Counted from the stretch's first letter, positions 24,119-34,544 are shown. The stretch is 64,000 nucleotides of DNA from Microbacteriaceae bacterium (GCA_027491295.1 JAIXWK010000003.1:496001-560000); one strand, 5' to 3'. Numbers and translations: made by a program. The notes: generated from the letters alone by a model not told the origin.

Positions 24119-25234
24119 ATGGCCGAGATCAAAATTCCTACTGAACTGCTCCCTCAAGACGGACGATTCGGCTGTGGACCATCTCGCACCAGAGCTAGCC
24201 AATTCAGCAACTTTATGACCGAGGGCGCAGCCCTAATGGGCACTAGCCACCGGCAAGCCCCCGTAAAGAACCTCGTCGGTGAGATTCGCGCGGGCCTGAG
24301 CGATCTGTTTCGGGCTCCCGAGGGCTACGAGGTAGTGCTCGGTAACGGCGGATCAACAGCATTTTGGGATGCGGCTGCCTTCAGCATCGTGGAGAGTAAA
24401 GCCCAAGCACTGGTTCACGGTGAGTTTGGATCTAAGTTCGCGAGCGCACTTACTAACCCTTGGCTAAAGACCCCAACTGTGATCAACAGCGAGCCAGGCA
24501 CCCGAGCGGCACTGATGGCCGAAGCCGGCATTGATTCCTACGTTTACCCACACAACGAAACTTCAACCGGTGTTGTCACCCCGGTGACCAGAGTTCTGGG
24601 TGCTGACCAGGGTTCGCTAATGCTCACCGATGCAACCAGCGCAGCCGGTGGCATTGACTTTGAACTTTCCGAGACCGATGTCTACTACTTCGCTCCGCAA
24701 AAGAACTTCGCCTCTGACGGCGGGCTTTGGCTTGCGATGGTATCTCCGGCGGCTATCGAGCGGATTGAAAAGATTGCTGCCGGCGATCGCTACATTCCAG
24801 AATTTCTAAGCGTGAAAACCGCATTGGATAACTCGCGCTTGAACCAGACCTTGAACACCCCCGCTATTGCGACGCTGTATCTATTGAATGACCAGATCAA
24901 GTGGATCAACCAAAACGGTGGCTTGAAGTGGGCGGATGCCAGAACCAAGCAGAGCTCAAAGCTTTTGTATGACTGGGCAGAAAAAACATCCGTTGCAGCC
25001 GCCTATGTCGCAAACCCAGATCACCGCTCGCAAGTTGTGGTAACCATCGACTTTGACGAGAAGATCGATGCCAGTTTGATCACCAAGACTTTGCGCGCCA
25101 ATGGCGTTGTCGATGTCGAGCCGTATCGCAAGCTCGGAAGAAATCAGATTCGTGTTGCGACGTTCGTCGCTACCGAACCGAGCGATGTGCAGGCGCTTAT
25201 TGGTTGTTTGGATTATGTATTGGAGCAAATCTAA
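24119..25234 (+). CDS. serC: phosphoserine aminotransferase
   Basis: SerC transfers the amino group of glutamate to 3-phosphohydroxypyruvate in serine synthesis and also serves vitamin B6 synthesis. The 371-residue protein is of the actinobacterial SerC type (opening LLPQDGRFGCGPSRTR), with PLP lysine Lys195 in FAPQKNFASDGG. ATG 24119 follows a TAAACT element by six bases. The DUF2530 gene overlaps its stop as TAATG. The neighbourhood (serC, DUF2530, DUF3027, cold-shock gene) matches the M. tuberculosis order. Confidence 0.95.
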   Translation: MAEIKIPTELLPQDGRFGCGPSRTRASQFSNFMTEGAALMGTSHRQAPVKNLVGEIRAGLSDLFRAPEGYEVVLGNGGSTAFWDAAAFSIVESKAQALVHGEFGSKFASALTNPWLKTPTVINSEPGTRAALMAEAGIDSYVYPHNETSTGVVTPVTRVLGADQGSLMLTDATSAAGGIDFELSETDVYYFAPQKNFASDGGLWLAMVSPAAIERIEKIAAGDRYIPEFLSVKTALDNSRLNQTLNTPAIATLYLLNDQIKWINQNGGLKWADARTKQSSKLLYDWAEKTSVAAAYVANPDHRSQVVVTIDFDEKIDASLITKTLRANGVVDVEPYRKLGRNQIRVATFVATEPSDVQALIGCLDYVLEQI

Positions 25235-25464
25235 TGGCGAAGCTGTTTGTAAAGTTTTCGGATCGACATCCAGAACCTCAGCCAGCCGAGGTGAATACCC
25301 GGTTAGCTATCTTGGTCGGAACCGGACTGTGGGTCCTGGTCCTGATTCTCTTCATTGCGTTTTACCCTGCGCTGACGAACGCGGGTCTTGACTGGTGGCT
25401 TCACACCGCCGTCGTTGGAATCTTGCTTGGAATCCTGGCCTGGTTCATGGTTCGTAAATCCTGA
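25234..25464 (+). CDS. DUF2530 small membrane protein
   Basis: This 76-residue protein has a hydrophilic N-terminus (MAKLFVKFSDRHPEPQPAEV) and two hydrophobic helices (LVLILFIAFYPAL and TAVVGILLGILAWFMV), the DUF2530 pattern known only from actinobacteria. Function is unknown. I chose ATG 25234 because it overlaps the serC stop as TAATG. The last 162 bases are also used in antisense by the DUF3027 gene. Confidence 0.85.
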   Translation: MAKLFVKFSDRHPEPQPAEVNTRLAILVGTGLWVLVLILFIAFYPALTNAGLDWWLHTAVVGILLGILAWFMVRKS

Positions 25465-25824
25465 GTGCATACCCTCAATTAGTGCATCTGCTTCAGCATC
25501 GCTGTTTGCCTTACCCTCAGCGCGCAACTGACGTCTAAATTCCGCCAAGCGCTCCGCCCATGGCACCCACTGCGGGGCAAGCTGAGAATTCTCAGAGGCC
25601 AAGAGGTTGATCTCAGAAACCGTTAGTGGATTGCGCTTGTCTGGTTGCGTCAGGGTTACTACCCAGTGCCAGTGCTGATACTCCTTGAGCGTGCAGGCAA
25701 AGTGAACTTCAACTACGTTCTTTTCGATTTCCGACTCGGAAACAAATTCGCCAATCAGTCCAAGCTCAGTGGTTTCGCGCAGAGCTTGAAGGGCTAACTC
25801 GGTTGGATTAACCTTCGAGCTCAT
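25303..25824 (-). CDS. DUF3027-family protein
   Basis: The 173-residue product has an N-terminal conserved domain (residues about 1-115; EVHFACTLKEYQHWHWVVTL and APQWVPWAERL are the best marks of DUF3027) and a charged, low-complexity tail rich in Gln/Asp/Lys/Arg. The tail lies entirely antisense to DUF2530, which explains its unusual composition. ATG 25824 has AAGG six bases upstream and overlaps the cold-shock gene by 17 bases, so it should be translated from the same mRNA. Function is unknown; conserved synteny with a CspA-type gene suggests a role in RNA or growth control. Confidence 0.85.
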   Translation of the reverse strand: MSSKVNPTELALQALRETTELGLIGEFVSESEIEKNVVEVHFACTLKEYQHWHWVVTLTQPDKRNPLTVSEINLLASENSQLAPQWVPWAERLAEFRRQLRAEGKANSDAEADALIEGMHSGFTNHEPGQDSKQDSNDGGVKPPVKTRVRQRRVKRNEENQDQDPQSGSDQDS

Positions 25825-26188
25825 CAGCAACCTTGCGCAACAGCTGCGCTACCTTGCTCGACTGAGTGTTCTCCGGGTATTTTCCGCGCTTTAGGTTTCC
25901 GCCGATTTGATCCAAAAGACGAATTAGGTCCTCGGTGATTATTGCTAGGTCTTCGGCAGGCTTGCGGTTCATTGGAGTGATGGTTGGAACTTCAATCACC
26001 CTCACCGAAAGTGCCTGAGCGCCCTTGCGGCCATCGGCAATGCCGTATTCGACTCGTGAGCCAGGCTTAATGGTTGATGTGCCGGCGGGTAGCGCCGAGA
26101 TGTGCAGAAACACTTCGGTGCCATCATCGCCTGCGATGAAGCCGAAGCCCTTGTCGTCATCAAAGAATTTAACTTTGCCGGTTGGCAT
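25808..26188 (-). CDS. cold-shock domain protein with C-terminal extension
   Basis: Residues 1-66 form an OB-fold cold-shock domain with RNP1 (KGFGFI) and RNP2 (VFLHIS), which binds single-stranded RNA or DNA. Residues 67-126 add a helical extension (LAIITEDLIRLLDQIGG, then KVAQLLRKVADELEG) absent from short CspA. M. tuberculosis CspB (Rv0871) has a similar length. The protein probably chaperones mRNA, and the helical part may recruit a partner. The gene precedes and overlaps DUF3027. Start ATG 26188 has AGGA upstream. Confidence 0.92.
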   Translation of the reverse strand: MPTGKVKFFDDDKGFGFIAGDDGTEVFLHISALPAGTSTIKPGSRVEYGIADGRKGAQALSVRVIEVPTITPMNRKPAEDLAIITEDLIRLLDQIGGNLKRGKYPENTQSSKVAQLLRKVADELEG

Positions 26189-26232
26189 ACGTCCTACTTT
26201 CCACTAACCGGCGATAAGTGTATCTGAAAGGT

Positions 26233-26238
26233 TAGAGT
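26233..26238 (+). promoter_or_regulatory. leaderless -10 element of the small membrane protein gene
   Basis: TAGAGT followed by six bases and the ATG at 26245; no ribosome binding site fits between them. Confidence 0.5.
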
Positions 26239-26244
26239 TATCTG

Positions 26245-26484
26245 ATGGCTGATTCTCCAAAGCGTTCTCAAATTGAAGTCACCCTCGCCTACATGGCGAT
26301 CGGGGTGATTGCGCTTTCGATTGTTTCGATGGCCGCAACCCTGATTTTGACCGCTTTGGGCGTAGATCAACTTCCAGCTCTAATGGCGCAACTGCCACTA
26401 ATTGGTTTTCCGGTTGGCTTTTTGCTGATTATCGGCATGCTGATCACCTCAATCGCCCGCAGGGGCAAAAACAATCGGAGCTAA
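26245..26484 (+). CDS. small membrane protein, unknown
   Basis: The 79-residue protein has two hydrophobic helices (residues about 14-38 and 50-72) with short polar ends (KRSQIE at the start, RRGKNNRS at the end). I do not recognise a family; actinobacteria often have a two-helix multidrug-efflux-unrelated protein before the XPB partner gene. Its TAA abuts the TTG start of the following gene, so the two are probably translated from the same RNA. Confidence 0.7.
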   Translation: MADSPKRSQIEVTLAYMAIGVIALSIVSMAATLILTALGVDQLPALMAQLPLIGFPVGFLLIIGMLITSIARRGKNNRS

Positions 26485-28095
26485 TTGTCTGAATTACTGC
26501 TGATAGCAAGTGCGCTTCGCGAGATGGGCGAAGGCGAACTCAAGGCAGTCCTTCGACCACTTGGAAACTCCGCTGCCTCGCTGGGCGACCTGTTTGATGT
26601 CGCCCGAGCCATGGTTGGACGCCGGGAGCTAGAGCGTCGCATTCGTCTTCTAGATAGCGAGTCGTTGGCCGCCTTGAAATCAGGCGGAACTAACTCCAAG
26701 CTTCAGGAAACTTATCTAGCTTCGAACACTGCCGGATTTGCATCCGCTGTTGAGTTAGTTAAAGAACTTCAGCCAATCAAGCTAAAGCCGGTAAAGCACG
26801 AGCTACTAAGCAGTGAACTTGCCAACTATGAGACTCAACTTGCCATCACCGAGATTCTCTTTGCCTGCGAAAGGCATTGGCTGGAGGCTGTAAAGGCCGG
26901 TCTGCGCGCGGCCGAGGCCAAAGATTTGGCACAGGTTCTAAAGATGGACCTCGCCCAGCTGCAGCTGCGCTTTCAGCTGGCAAGGCGAGCAGGGTTGGTT
27001 GATGTAATCGACAATCGCTACGTCTGCACCATCAAGGGGCTGCAGTGGCTGGACGCCGACCCAGCCCAGCGCTGGTTCAGCCTAGCCAGCGAGGTCTGGG
27101 ATCTGCCCGAAGTGGTTATCACATCAGGGTCACTAGCGGGCATGATCAGTCAGCAGTACCCGCTGTTTGACCAAAACGATCTTGAGCTTTTGCGCTTCGG
27201 ACACATCCTGGGGTTGCTGTCCGATTTTGAACCTACGGCTTTATTCAAATCAGCGAGCGCCGATTTGGCTAACGCTGGTCAATTGGTTTGGGATCAGTTT
27301 CCAAAGCCAGTTTCGCGCATCATCATTCAGGGAGATCTGAGCATCATCTCTCCGGGACCACTTGCTCCATCGGTTCACAAGCAAATTGACCTGCTTGCAC
27401 AATCTGAGGATCTAGGCCTAGCCTGCCGTTTCCGCTTGTCCCTGAATTCGATTCTGCACGCCATGGAGATGGGCATAACCGCAAAAGAGATAGAAACTGT
27501 CTTACTCACGCTCTCAGGTTCCGAGCTACCGCAGCCGGTTACTTATCTTTTAGCCCAAGCCAAGAAGAAGTTTGGCGAGCTGACGGTTCGCGCCGGAGAT
27601 GGCCTGTCGGTGGTGGAATCTAGCGACCCTATTTTGCTCACTCAGATCTTGAATGAGAATGGGCTGGCGGCTTTGATGCTCAAGGGTGAGGATGACCACC
27701 TAGTTTCCAGATTGAACCCGAGCCTTATCTACTTCAACCTGCGGGACGCCGGGTATCCGGTAATTCAGCTTGGCGAAGACGGCAAGGTGGTAGCTCCAAG
27801 GCTCGCCCAGGTATTCATCCAGGAGCAGACTGTTGATCTTTTTGGCCTGCAGGCTAAGTCACTACTCAGTGCAGAGGCCCAGGCACCTAGCCCTGATGAC
27901 CACCTAAGACAGTTGCAGTTCGCACTCAAGAACAAACTCCGGGTTGGTGTCCGAGTGGATATGCCGGAGGGCATTGTCGAGATTGAAATGACTCCACTTG
28001 GTATTGCCGGTGGCCGATTCCGCGGCAGAGATGTGGAAAAGGAAGCGGAGCGCACCTTGCCACTTTCAAGGATTCAGGCTGTCTGGCTCAGTTAG
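26485..28095 (+). CDS. XPB-associated protein (helicase-associated domain)
   Basis: This 536-residue protein always precedes XPB in many actinobacteria (M. tuberculosis Rv0862c beside Rv0861c). It is soluble, with leucine-rich winged-helix-like segments in the N-terminal half (LLIASALREMGEGELKAVL; AQVLKMDLAQLQLRFQLARRAG is a helix-turn-helix-like stretch) and a helicase-associated domain towards the C-terminus (IIQGDLSIISPGPLAPSVH and LQFALKNKLRVGV). It probably works with the XPB helicase in DNA repair, but its activity is unknown. The TTG start directly follows the TAA of the previous gene. The M. tuberculosis relative is longer. Confidence 0.85.
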   Translation: MSELLLIASALREMGEGELKAVLRPLGNSAASLGDLFDVARAMVGRRELERRIRLLDSESLAALKSGGTNSKLQETYLASNTAGFASAVELVKELQPIKLKPVKHELLSSELANYETQLAITEILFACERHWLEAVKAGLRAAEAKDLAQVLKMDLAQLQLRFQLARRAGLVDVIDNRYVCTIKGLQWLDADPAQRWFSLASEVWDLPEVVITSGSLAGMISQQYPLFDQNDLELLRFGHILGLLSDFEPTALFKSASADLANAGQLVWDQFPKPVSRIIIQGDLSIISPGPLAPSVHKQIDLLAQSEDLGLACRFRLSLNSILHAMEMGITAKEIETVLLTLSGSELPQPVTYLLAQAKKKFGELTVRAGDGLSVVESSDPILLTQILNENGLAALMLKGEDDHLVSRLNPSLIYFNLRDAGYPVIQLGEDGKVVAPRLAQVFIQEQTVDLFGLQAKSLLSAEAQAPSPDDHLRQLQFALKNKLRVGVRVDMPEGIVEIEMTPLGIAGGRFRGRDVEKEAERTLPLSRIQAVWLS

Positions 28096-28104
28096 GCTTT
28101 AAGG

Positions 28105-29733
28105 ATGTCTCTTGGGCCGCTGATTGTGCAATCCGACCGCACCGTCCTGCTCGAAACAGATCATCCTCAAGCTAAAGACGCTCGTCACGAACTCGCAATC
28201 TTTGCGGAGCTGGAGAGAGCCCCTGAACACATCCACACCTATCGCATCACTCGACTGGGTCTTTGGAACGCCAGGGCCGCAGGTCACGATGCCGAGTTCA
28301 TCATTGACTCCCTGAAGAGCTGGAGCAAGTATCCGGTTCCCGAAGGTGTCGAGCGAGAGATTCGCTCCACGATCGATCGCTATGGCAAGTTGGTTATTGA
28401 CCGCGATGAAACAGGTCTTCGCCTGACCGGCTCGACCCCTTCGATCTTGATTGAGGTTGCCAGCAATCGAAAGATATCTGAGTTACTGGATGAGCGACTA
28501 GAAAACGCCTACCGGGTCAAAGACTGGGCTCGCGGTCAGCTAAAGCAGGAGCTACTAAAACTAGGTTGGCCCGCCGAGGACAATGCCGGCTTTACGCCGG
28601 GAACGCCGTTTGAAATTTCGCTTGACCAAAGCCTGTGGCGCTTGCGCGACTACCAAAAAGAAGCCGTGGCAAAGTTTGAACTTGGTGGTTCTGGCGTTGT
28701 CGTGCTGCCCTGTGGTGCGGGTAAGACTTTGGTTGGTGCCGCAGCCATGGCAGAGATCAAAACCAACACTTTGATTTTGGTGACCAACACGGTTTCTGCA
28801 AGACAGTGGCGCGATGAGCTATTGAGCAGAACTTCCCTTAGGGAAGAAGACATCGCTGAGTACTCGGGGTCAACCAAAGACATCGGTCCGGTGACGATTG
28901 CCACCTACCAAATTCTGACCACCAAACGAAAAGGTGAGTTTGCTCACCTGGAACTGCTAAACGCTCGCGACTGGGGTTTGATCATTTACGACGAGGTGCA
29001 CCTATTGCCCGCACCTATTTTCAAAATGACCGCAGACCTGCAGGCAAGAAGACGACTTGGACTAACCGCAACTTTGGTGCGCGAGGATGGTCGAGAGTCA
29101 GATGTCTTTTCCCTCATTGGACCAAAGCGCTTTGATGCCCCTTGGAAGGACATCGAAGCCCAGGGTTACATCGCTCCAGCAAGCTGCTACGAGGTAAGAG
29201 TCAGCCTGCCGGATGAGGTCCGCATGGACTACGCGATTGCCGATCAGGATGCCAGGTTCCGAATCGCCGCAACCGCCGATGCAAAAATGCCCATCATCAA
29301 AGCGCTACTTCGCAAACACAAAGGCGAACCGACATTGATCATTGGGCAGTACCTCGACCAAATCGAAGAGGTATCGCAGGGCTTGGGGCTTCCTAAACTC
29401 ACCGGAGAGACTCCGGTCGATGAGCGCGAGCAGCTATTTGCGAAATTCCGCCGTGGCGAGCTCACTGCGTTGGTGGTTTCCAAGGTCGCTAACTTCTCTA
29501 TCGACCTGCCAGAAGCGTCGGTTGCAATTCAGATCTCTGGAGCCTTTGGCTCCCGCCAGGAGGAGGCACAGCGCCTCGGACGCCTACTCAGGCCCAAAGC
29601 CGATGGCCGCTCAGCATCTTTCTACACCCTGGTCGCCAGAGACACAGTCGAGCAAGACTTCGCCCAGAATCGTCAACGCTTTTTGGCGGAGCAGGGTTAC
29701 TCCTATGAAATTTTGGACGCAGACGAGATTTAG
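28105..29733 (+). CDS. XPB/Rad25-type DNA repair helicase
   Basis: The 542-residue protein is a bacterial homologue of eukaryotic TFIIH subunit XPB. It has an N-terminal damage-recognition-like region, Walker A PCGAGKT (202-208), the DEVH box (YDEVHLLP), SAT-like TATLVRED and the motif VI segment QRLGRLLRPK. It is an SF2 3'-5' helicase, probably unwinding DNA in repair. Starts ATG 28105, nine bases after its partner gene. Like other bacterial XPBs it lacks the long eukaryotic extensions. Confidence 0.93.
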   Translation: MSLGPLIVQSDRTVLLETDHPQAKDARHELAIFAELERAPEHIHTYRITRLGLWNARAAGHDAEFIIDSLKSWSKYPVPEGVEREIRSTIDRYGKLVIDRDETGLRLTGSTPSILIEVASNRKISELLDERLENAYRVKDWARGQLKQELLKLGWPAEDNAGFTPGTPFEISLDQSLWRLRDYQKEAVAKFELGGSGVVVLPCGAGKTLVGAAAMAEIKTNTLILVTNTVSARQWRDELLSRTSLREEDIAEYSGSTKDIGPVTIATYQILTTKRKGEFAHLELLNARDWGLIIYDEVHLLPAPIFKMTADLQARRRLGLTATLVREDGRESDVFSLIGPKRFDAPWKDIEAQGYIAPASCYEVRVSLPDEVRMDYAIADQDARFRIAATADAKMPIIKALLRKHKGEPTLIIGQYLDQIEEVSQGLGLPKLTGETPVDEREQLFAKFRRGELTALVVSKVANFSIDLPEASVAIQISGAFGSRQEEAQRLGRLLRPKADGRSASFYTLVARDTVEQDFAQNRQRFLAEQGYSYEILDADEI

Positions 29734-29785
29734 ACATCCAGATAATTCTCAGGAATCTTCCAGCTAACTAGTTCATGCTTGCGTG

Positions 29786-30478
29786 ATGGATAGCTTAAAA
29801 GTACTTGTAGTTGACGATGAACCAAACATTCGCGACTTGCTTTCAGCAAGCCTGCGATTCGCTGGGCACCAGGTGCTCACATCCCCAAACGGTACCGACG
29901 CGATTGCCAAAATCATCGACACCCAGCCAGATATCGTGCTGCTAGATGTGATGCTCCCAGACATTTCTGGATTTGGTGTCACCAAGAAGATTCGCTCGAT
30001 GGGCATCGAGACCCCAATCCTGTTCCTCACCGCTCGCGATGAGACCGAGGATAAGGTCACCGGGCTCACCGTTGGTGGCGATGACTATGTCACCAAGCCC
30101 TTTAGCCTCGATGAGATTGTGGCTCGCATCAGCGCAATCATGCGCAGAACCGGCAAGGACTCCGATGGTCACTCTCTGATCCGGGTTGGCGAGCTAGAGA
30201 TGAACGAGGATGCTCACGAGGTGACGGTAAAGGGTGAGGTTGTAGAGCTATCCCCCACCGAGTACCAGCTACTTCGATACCTTGCCAGCAATCCAAACCG
30301 CGTGCTAACCAAGGCTCAGATCTTGGACCACGTTTGGGAATATGACTTCAATGGCGAAATGGGCATTGTTGAGTCTTACGTGTCTTATCTTCGAAAAAAA
30401 CTCGACCCACTAAGCACAGAACCGCTGATCATTACCAAGCGCGGAGTCGGATACATGCTCAAGGGTCCAAAGGGTTAG
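29786..30478 (+). CDS. OmpR-family response regulator
   Basis: The 230-residue regulator has a receiver domain with the acidic pocket (VDDEPN), phospho-acceptor Asp in LLDVMLPD (near residue 52) and Lys in VTKPFS, and a C-terminal winged helix (ELSPTEYQLLRYLASN, then VESYVSYLRKKL). It resembles the MprA/PrrA/TrcR group. The histidine kinase starts four bases after its stop, so they form a two-component pair. ATG 29786 is chosen; GTG 29783 is one codon upstream and equally possible. Stimulus and targets are unknown. Confidence 0.94.
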   Translation: MDSLKVLVVDDEPNIRDLLSASLRFAGHQVLTSPNGTDAIAKIIDTQPDIVLLDVMLPDISGFGVTKKIRSMGIETPILFLTARDETEDKVTGLTVGGDDYVTKPFSLDEIVARISAIMRRTGKDSDGHSLIRVGELEMNEDAHEVTVKGEVVELSPTEYQLLRYLASNPNRVLTKAQILDHVWEYDFNGEMGIVESYVSYLRKKLDPLSTEPLIITKRGVGYMLKGPKG

Positions 30479-30482
30479 TTAG

Positions 30483-31931
30483 TTGAAGAACAAGTTTCAG
30501 TCGGGCTGGGAGCGAGTATCCCTCAGAGCCAAACTGACCGCACTGTCAGTTGGTTTGATTGGGCTACTCCTCACCGTCTCTAGCGCTGGAACTGTTGCAC
30601 TACTTAGCACCTACCTGCAGCGCAACACCGACACCTTATTGATTGCCACCGCCGCCACCTTGGCATCTGAGAATCCGGTGATGCTTGATCGCCGAGTAGC
30701 CAATGGTGATTTGACTCTGCCATCACTTCCCAGCGACTACTACATCGCGATTTTGAATGCGCAGGGCAGGCAGTTTCTTGGGTTGGTTTCATCGGCCGGT
30801 AGTCAACGCATCACACCTAACTTTTCAAGCTTCACCCTTGAGGTTGTGAGGGCAACCGAAGGTGTTCCCTTCGAGGTTGAGGTTTACAACCTGAGAGGTC
30901 CAAACACCACCTGGCGCATAGTTGCGCTTCCGCTAAATCGTGCCGATGGATCGGTTGTGGTGGCGCTACCAACCAATACCAACCGACAGATCATTAGTGA
31001 ATACGGCAGCATTGGCGGCCGCTTTGGAATCTTCCTTATTGTGCTCTCCGGGCTGAGTATCTGGCTAACCATTACATCCGCCCTTCGACCACTTCGTGAG
31101 GTCGAGAGAACGGCACAGTCGGTCAAGGCAGGGCAGTTTTCTTCTCGCCTAGTTGAACGTCATGACAAAACTGAAATCGGAAGGCTAAACCGAGCTTTGA
31201 ACAGCATGTTGGATTCGATCGAGTCTGCGGTTCGAGGCAAAGACAAGACTCTGGAGCAGATGCGACGCTTTGTTTCAGATGCCAGCCATGAGCTGAGAAC
31301 TCCGCTTGTGACAGTCAGAGGTTATGCCGAGCTCTACCGCATGGGAGCAATTAAGAAGCCTAAGGATGTTGCCGAGGCAATGGACCGCATCGAATCCGAA
31401 GCGATCCGAATGTCCGGTTTGGTGGAGTCACTCCTAACCCTGACTCGCATGGACGAACTAGGCCAGCTCACCACTCAAAAAGTAAACCTGGAATCAATTG
31501 CAAACCCGGTGATCAAAGATGCATCCGTTGCCAATCCAGATGTGAAGTTTGAACTTGAAGATCAAACCAAGAACCTGGAGGTCGAGCTGGATGCTGACCG
31601 CATCAAGCAGGTCTTGACCAACCTGCTTGCCAATGCCTCACGCTTTGCCCCTAAGGGGTCGACCGTCACCGTGCTGGTCGCCAGGGTTGATAAGAACATC
31701 AAGGTTTCGGTTATTGACCGCGGTGAAGGCATCCCTGAGCCGCTTCAGGAAAAGGTATTTGATCGCTTCTATAGAGCGGACAATTCCAGAAACCGAGAGA
31801 CCGGCGGCTCAGGCCTGGGTCTTGCGATTGCTCGCGCAATCGTCAATTCGCACGGTGGAAAAATTTGGGCTGAGACCACCGTAGGTGGCGGAGCAACCTT
31901 CAGCTTCGAGATTCCAATTTCTCAAAGCTAA
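30483..31931 (+). CDS. membrane sensor histidine kinase
   Basis: This 482-residue kinase has an N-terminal helix (LTALSVGLIGLLLTVSSAG), an extracellular sensor region of about 130 residues, a second helix near residue 180, a HAMP linker, the phosphorylation motif FVSDASHELRTPL, and an ATPase domain with LLANASRFAP (N box), DRGEGIPE (G1) and GSGLGLAIA (G2). It pairs with the upstream regulator; the sensor region is not recognisable. It resembles M. tuberculosis MprB/TrcS-type kinases. The TTG start lies four bases from the regulator stop. Confidence 0.93.
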   Translation: MKNKFQSGWERVSLRAKLTALSVGLIGLLLTVSSAGTVALLSTYLQRNTDTLLIATAATLASENPVMLDRRVANGDLTLPSLPSDYYIAILNAQGRQFLGLVSSAGSQRITPNFSSFTLEVVRATEGVPFEVEVYNLRGPNTTWRIVALPLNRADGSVVVALPTNTNRQIISEYGSIGGRFGIFLIVLSGLSIWLTITSALRPLREVERTAQSVKAGQFSSRLVERHDKTEIGRLNRALNSMLDSIESAVRGKDKTLEQMRRFVSDASHELRTPLVTVRGYAELYRMGAIKKPKDVAEAMDRIESEAIRMSGLVESLLTLTRMDELGQLTTQKVNLESIANPVIKDASVANPDVKFELEDQTKNLEVELDADRIKQVLTNLLANASRFAPKGSTVTVLVARVDKNIKVSVIDRGEGIPEPLQEKVFDRFYRADNSRNRETGGSGLGLAIARAIVNSHGGKIWAETTVGGGATFSFEIPISQS

Positions 31932-31942
31932 GAACTTAAAGT

Positions 31943-31976
31943 AAAAAGCCGGGGTGATTACCACCCCGGCTTTTTT
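31943..31976. terminator. bidirectional terminator between kinase and groEL
   Basis: GCCGGGGTG-ATTAC-CACCCCGGC is flanked by A-run and T-run, so it works in both directions between the two convergent genes. It is the strongest intrinsic terminator in the window. Confidence 0.92.
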
Positions 31977-31988
31977 GTACTTACTTCT

Positions 31989-33644
<1,656 letters not shown>

Positions 33645-33671
33645 TTAGCACTCGGCATAGTTGAGTGCTAA
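33645..33671 (-). promoter_or_regulatory. CIRCE element (HrcA operator) of groEL
   Basis: TTAGCACTC-N9-GAGTGCTAA is a perfect 9-9-9 CIRCE. A further TTAGCACTC half-site (33679-33687) lies seven bases beyond it, creating a second, reversed repeat. On the minus strand TTGCAC followed 17 bases later by TAAAAA could be the promoter overlapping the extra half-site. HrcA is known to bind CIRCE; its gene is not in the window. Confidence 0.93.
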
Positions 33672-33702
33672 TACATTTTTAGCACTCTCAGGGCCAGAGT
33701 GC

Positions 33703-33737
33703 AAGTGAAAGGCCGATGTGCTTTCGCACATCGGCCT
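33703..33737 (-). terminator. hairpin terminator downstream of cspA
   Basis: AGGCCGATGTG-CTTTCG-CACATCGGCCT forms an 11-bp stem about 20 bases after the cspA stop. The T-run on the minus strand is weak (TTT), so termination may be partial. Confidence 0.6.
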
Positions 33738-33757
33738 GACTTGAGATCTTTGTTCTA

Positions 33758-33958
33758 TTAGAGGACGTTGACGTTCTCGGCCTGAGGGCCCTTGTCACCG
33801 GTCTTTACGTCGAACTCGACTCGCTGGTTTTCTTTCAATTCGCGGTAACCATCGGTCTGGATAGCGGAGAAGTGTACGAATACGTCTGGACCGCCGTCCT
33901 GAGTGATGAAACCAAAACCCTTTTCAGAGTTGAACCACTTTACGGTTCCTTGTGCCAT
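33758..33958 (-). CDS. cspA: CspA-type cold shock protein
   Basis: This 66-residue single-domain OB-fold protein has RNP1 (KGFGFITQD) and RNP2 (VFVHFS) and the usual closing [11 protein letters not shown]. It binds single-stranded nucleic acid and melts mRNA structure. The gene has its own terminator hairpin and an A/T-rich upstream region of about 180 bases without another gene, which probably holds a promoter and a long 5' leader, as in other cold-shock genes. Confidence 0.96.
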   Translation of the reverse strand: MAQGTVKWFNSEKGFGFITQDGGPDVFVHFSAIQTDGYRELKENQRVEFDVKTGDKGPQAENVNVL

Positions 33959-34136
33959 GTTGATGCTCCTGATGCAATTCCGGCATTCGAGTACTTCACG
34001 AATGCATCGGGCTTCAACCTAGGTCCCACTCCGACTCCACAACTTTACGCACTTATGGGGGAAAATGATAGGGATTGCAAAACCTATTTTTTGTGTTACT
34101 AAAGGGTTATAAAGCCAAAAAGCGAAAGTTGAATCG
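33959..34136. other. A/T-rich gap between cspA and msrB
   Basis: 178 bases without a gene. It must hold the divergent cspA and msrB promoters. The right part is A/T-rich (TTTTTTGTGTTACTAAAG near 34087). No hairpin, tRNA or known riboswitch was seen. Confidence 0.5.
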
Positions 34137-34535
34137 ATGTACGAGGTCTATAAAACCGACGAGCAGTGGAAATCCGAGCTCAGCGAGTTCGAATATCATG
34201 TGCTCCGCATGGCCGGAACCGAACGTGCCTACACCGGTGAACTGCTAGATGAGAAGCGTGCCGGCAGCTACCACTGCCGCGGTTGCGATGCGTTTTTGTT
34301 TGAGGCCGACACCAAGTTTGACTCGCACTGCGGCTGGCCAAGTTTCTACAAGCCGCAGGACAATGAAGCCATTGAGTACATCGAAGATCGCGCCCACGGC
34401 ATGGTTAGAACCGAGGTTCGCTGCTCGAAGTGCGGCGGTCACCTGGGTCACGTTTTCGAAGATGCCCCTCAGACTCCAACCGGAGATCGCTACTGCATCA
34501 ACTCCGTGAGCATCACCTTCAAGCCTGCTAAGTAG
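34137..34535 (+). CDS. msrB: peptide-methionine (R)-S-oxide reductase
   Basis: MsrB reduces methionine-R-sulfoxide in oxidised proteins. The 132-residue protein has two CxxC zinc pairs (YHCRGCDAF and VRCSKCGGHLGH), the FDSHCGWPSF segment, and the catalytic Cys in RYCINSVS near the end. The TAG stop is also the first half of the -10 of the next gene. There is no fused MsrA domain. Confidence 0.95.
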   Translation: MYEVYKTDEQWKSELSEFEYHVLRMAGTERAYTGELLDEKRAGSYHCRGCDAFLFEADTKFDSHCGWPSFYKPQDNEAIEYIEDRAHGMVRTEVRCSKCGGHLGHVFEDAPQTPTGDRYCINSVSITFKPAK

Positions 34536-34538
34536 AGT
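34533..34538 (+). promoter_or_regulatory. leaderless -10 element overlapping the msrB stop
   Basis: TAGAGT, whose first three bases are the msrB stop codon, lies six bases before the GTG of the DUF554 gene. It predicts a leaderless transcript in addition to read-through from msrB. Confidence 0.4.
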
Positions 34539-34544
34539 TGTGCC

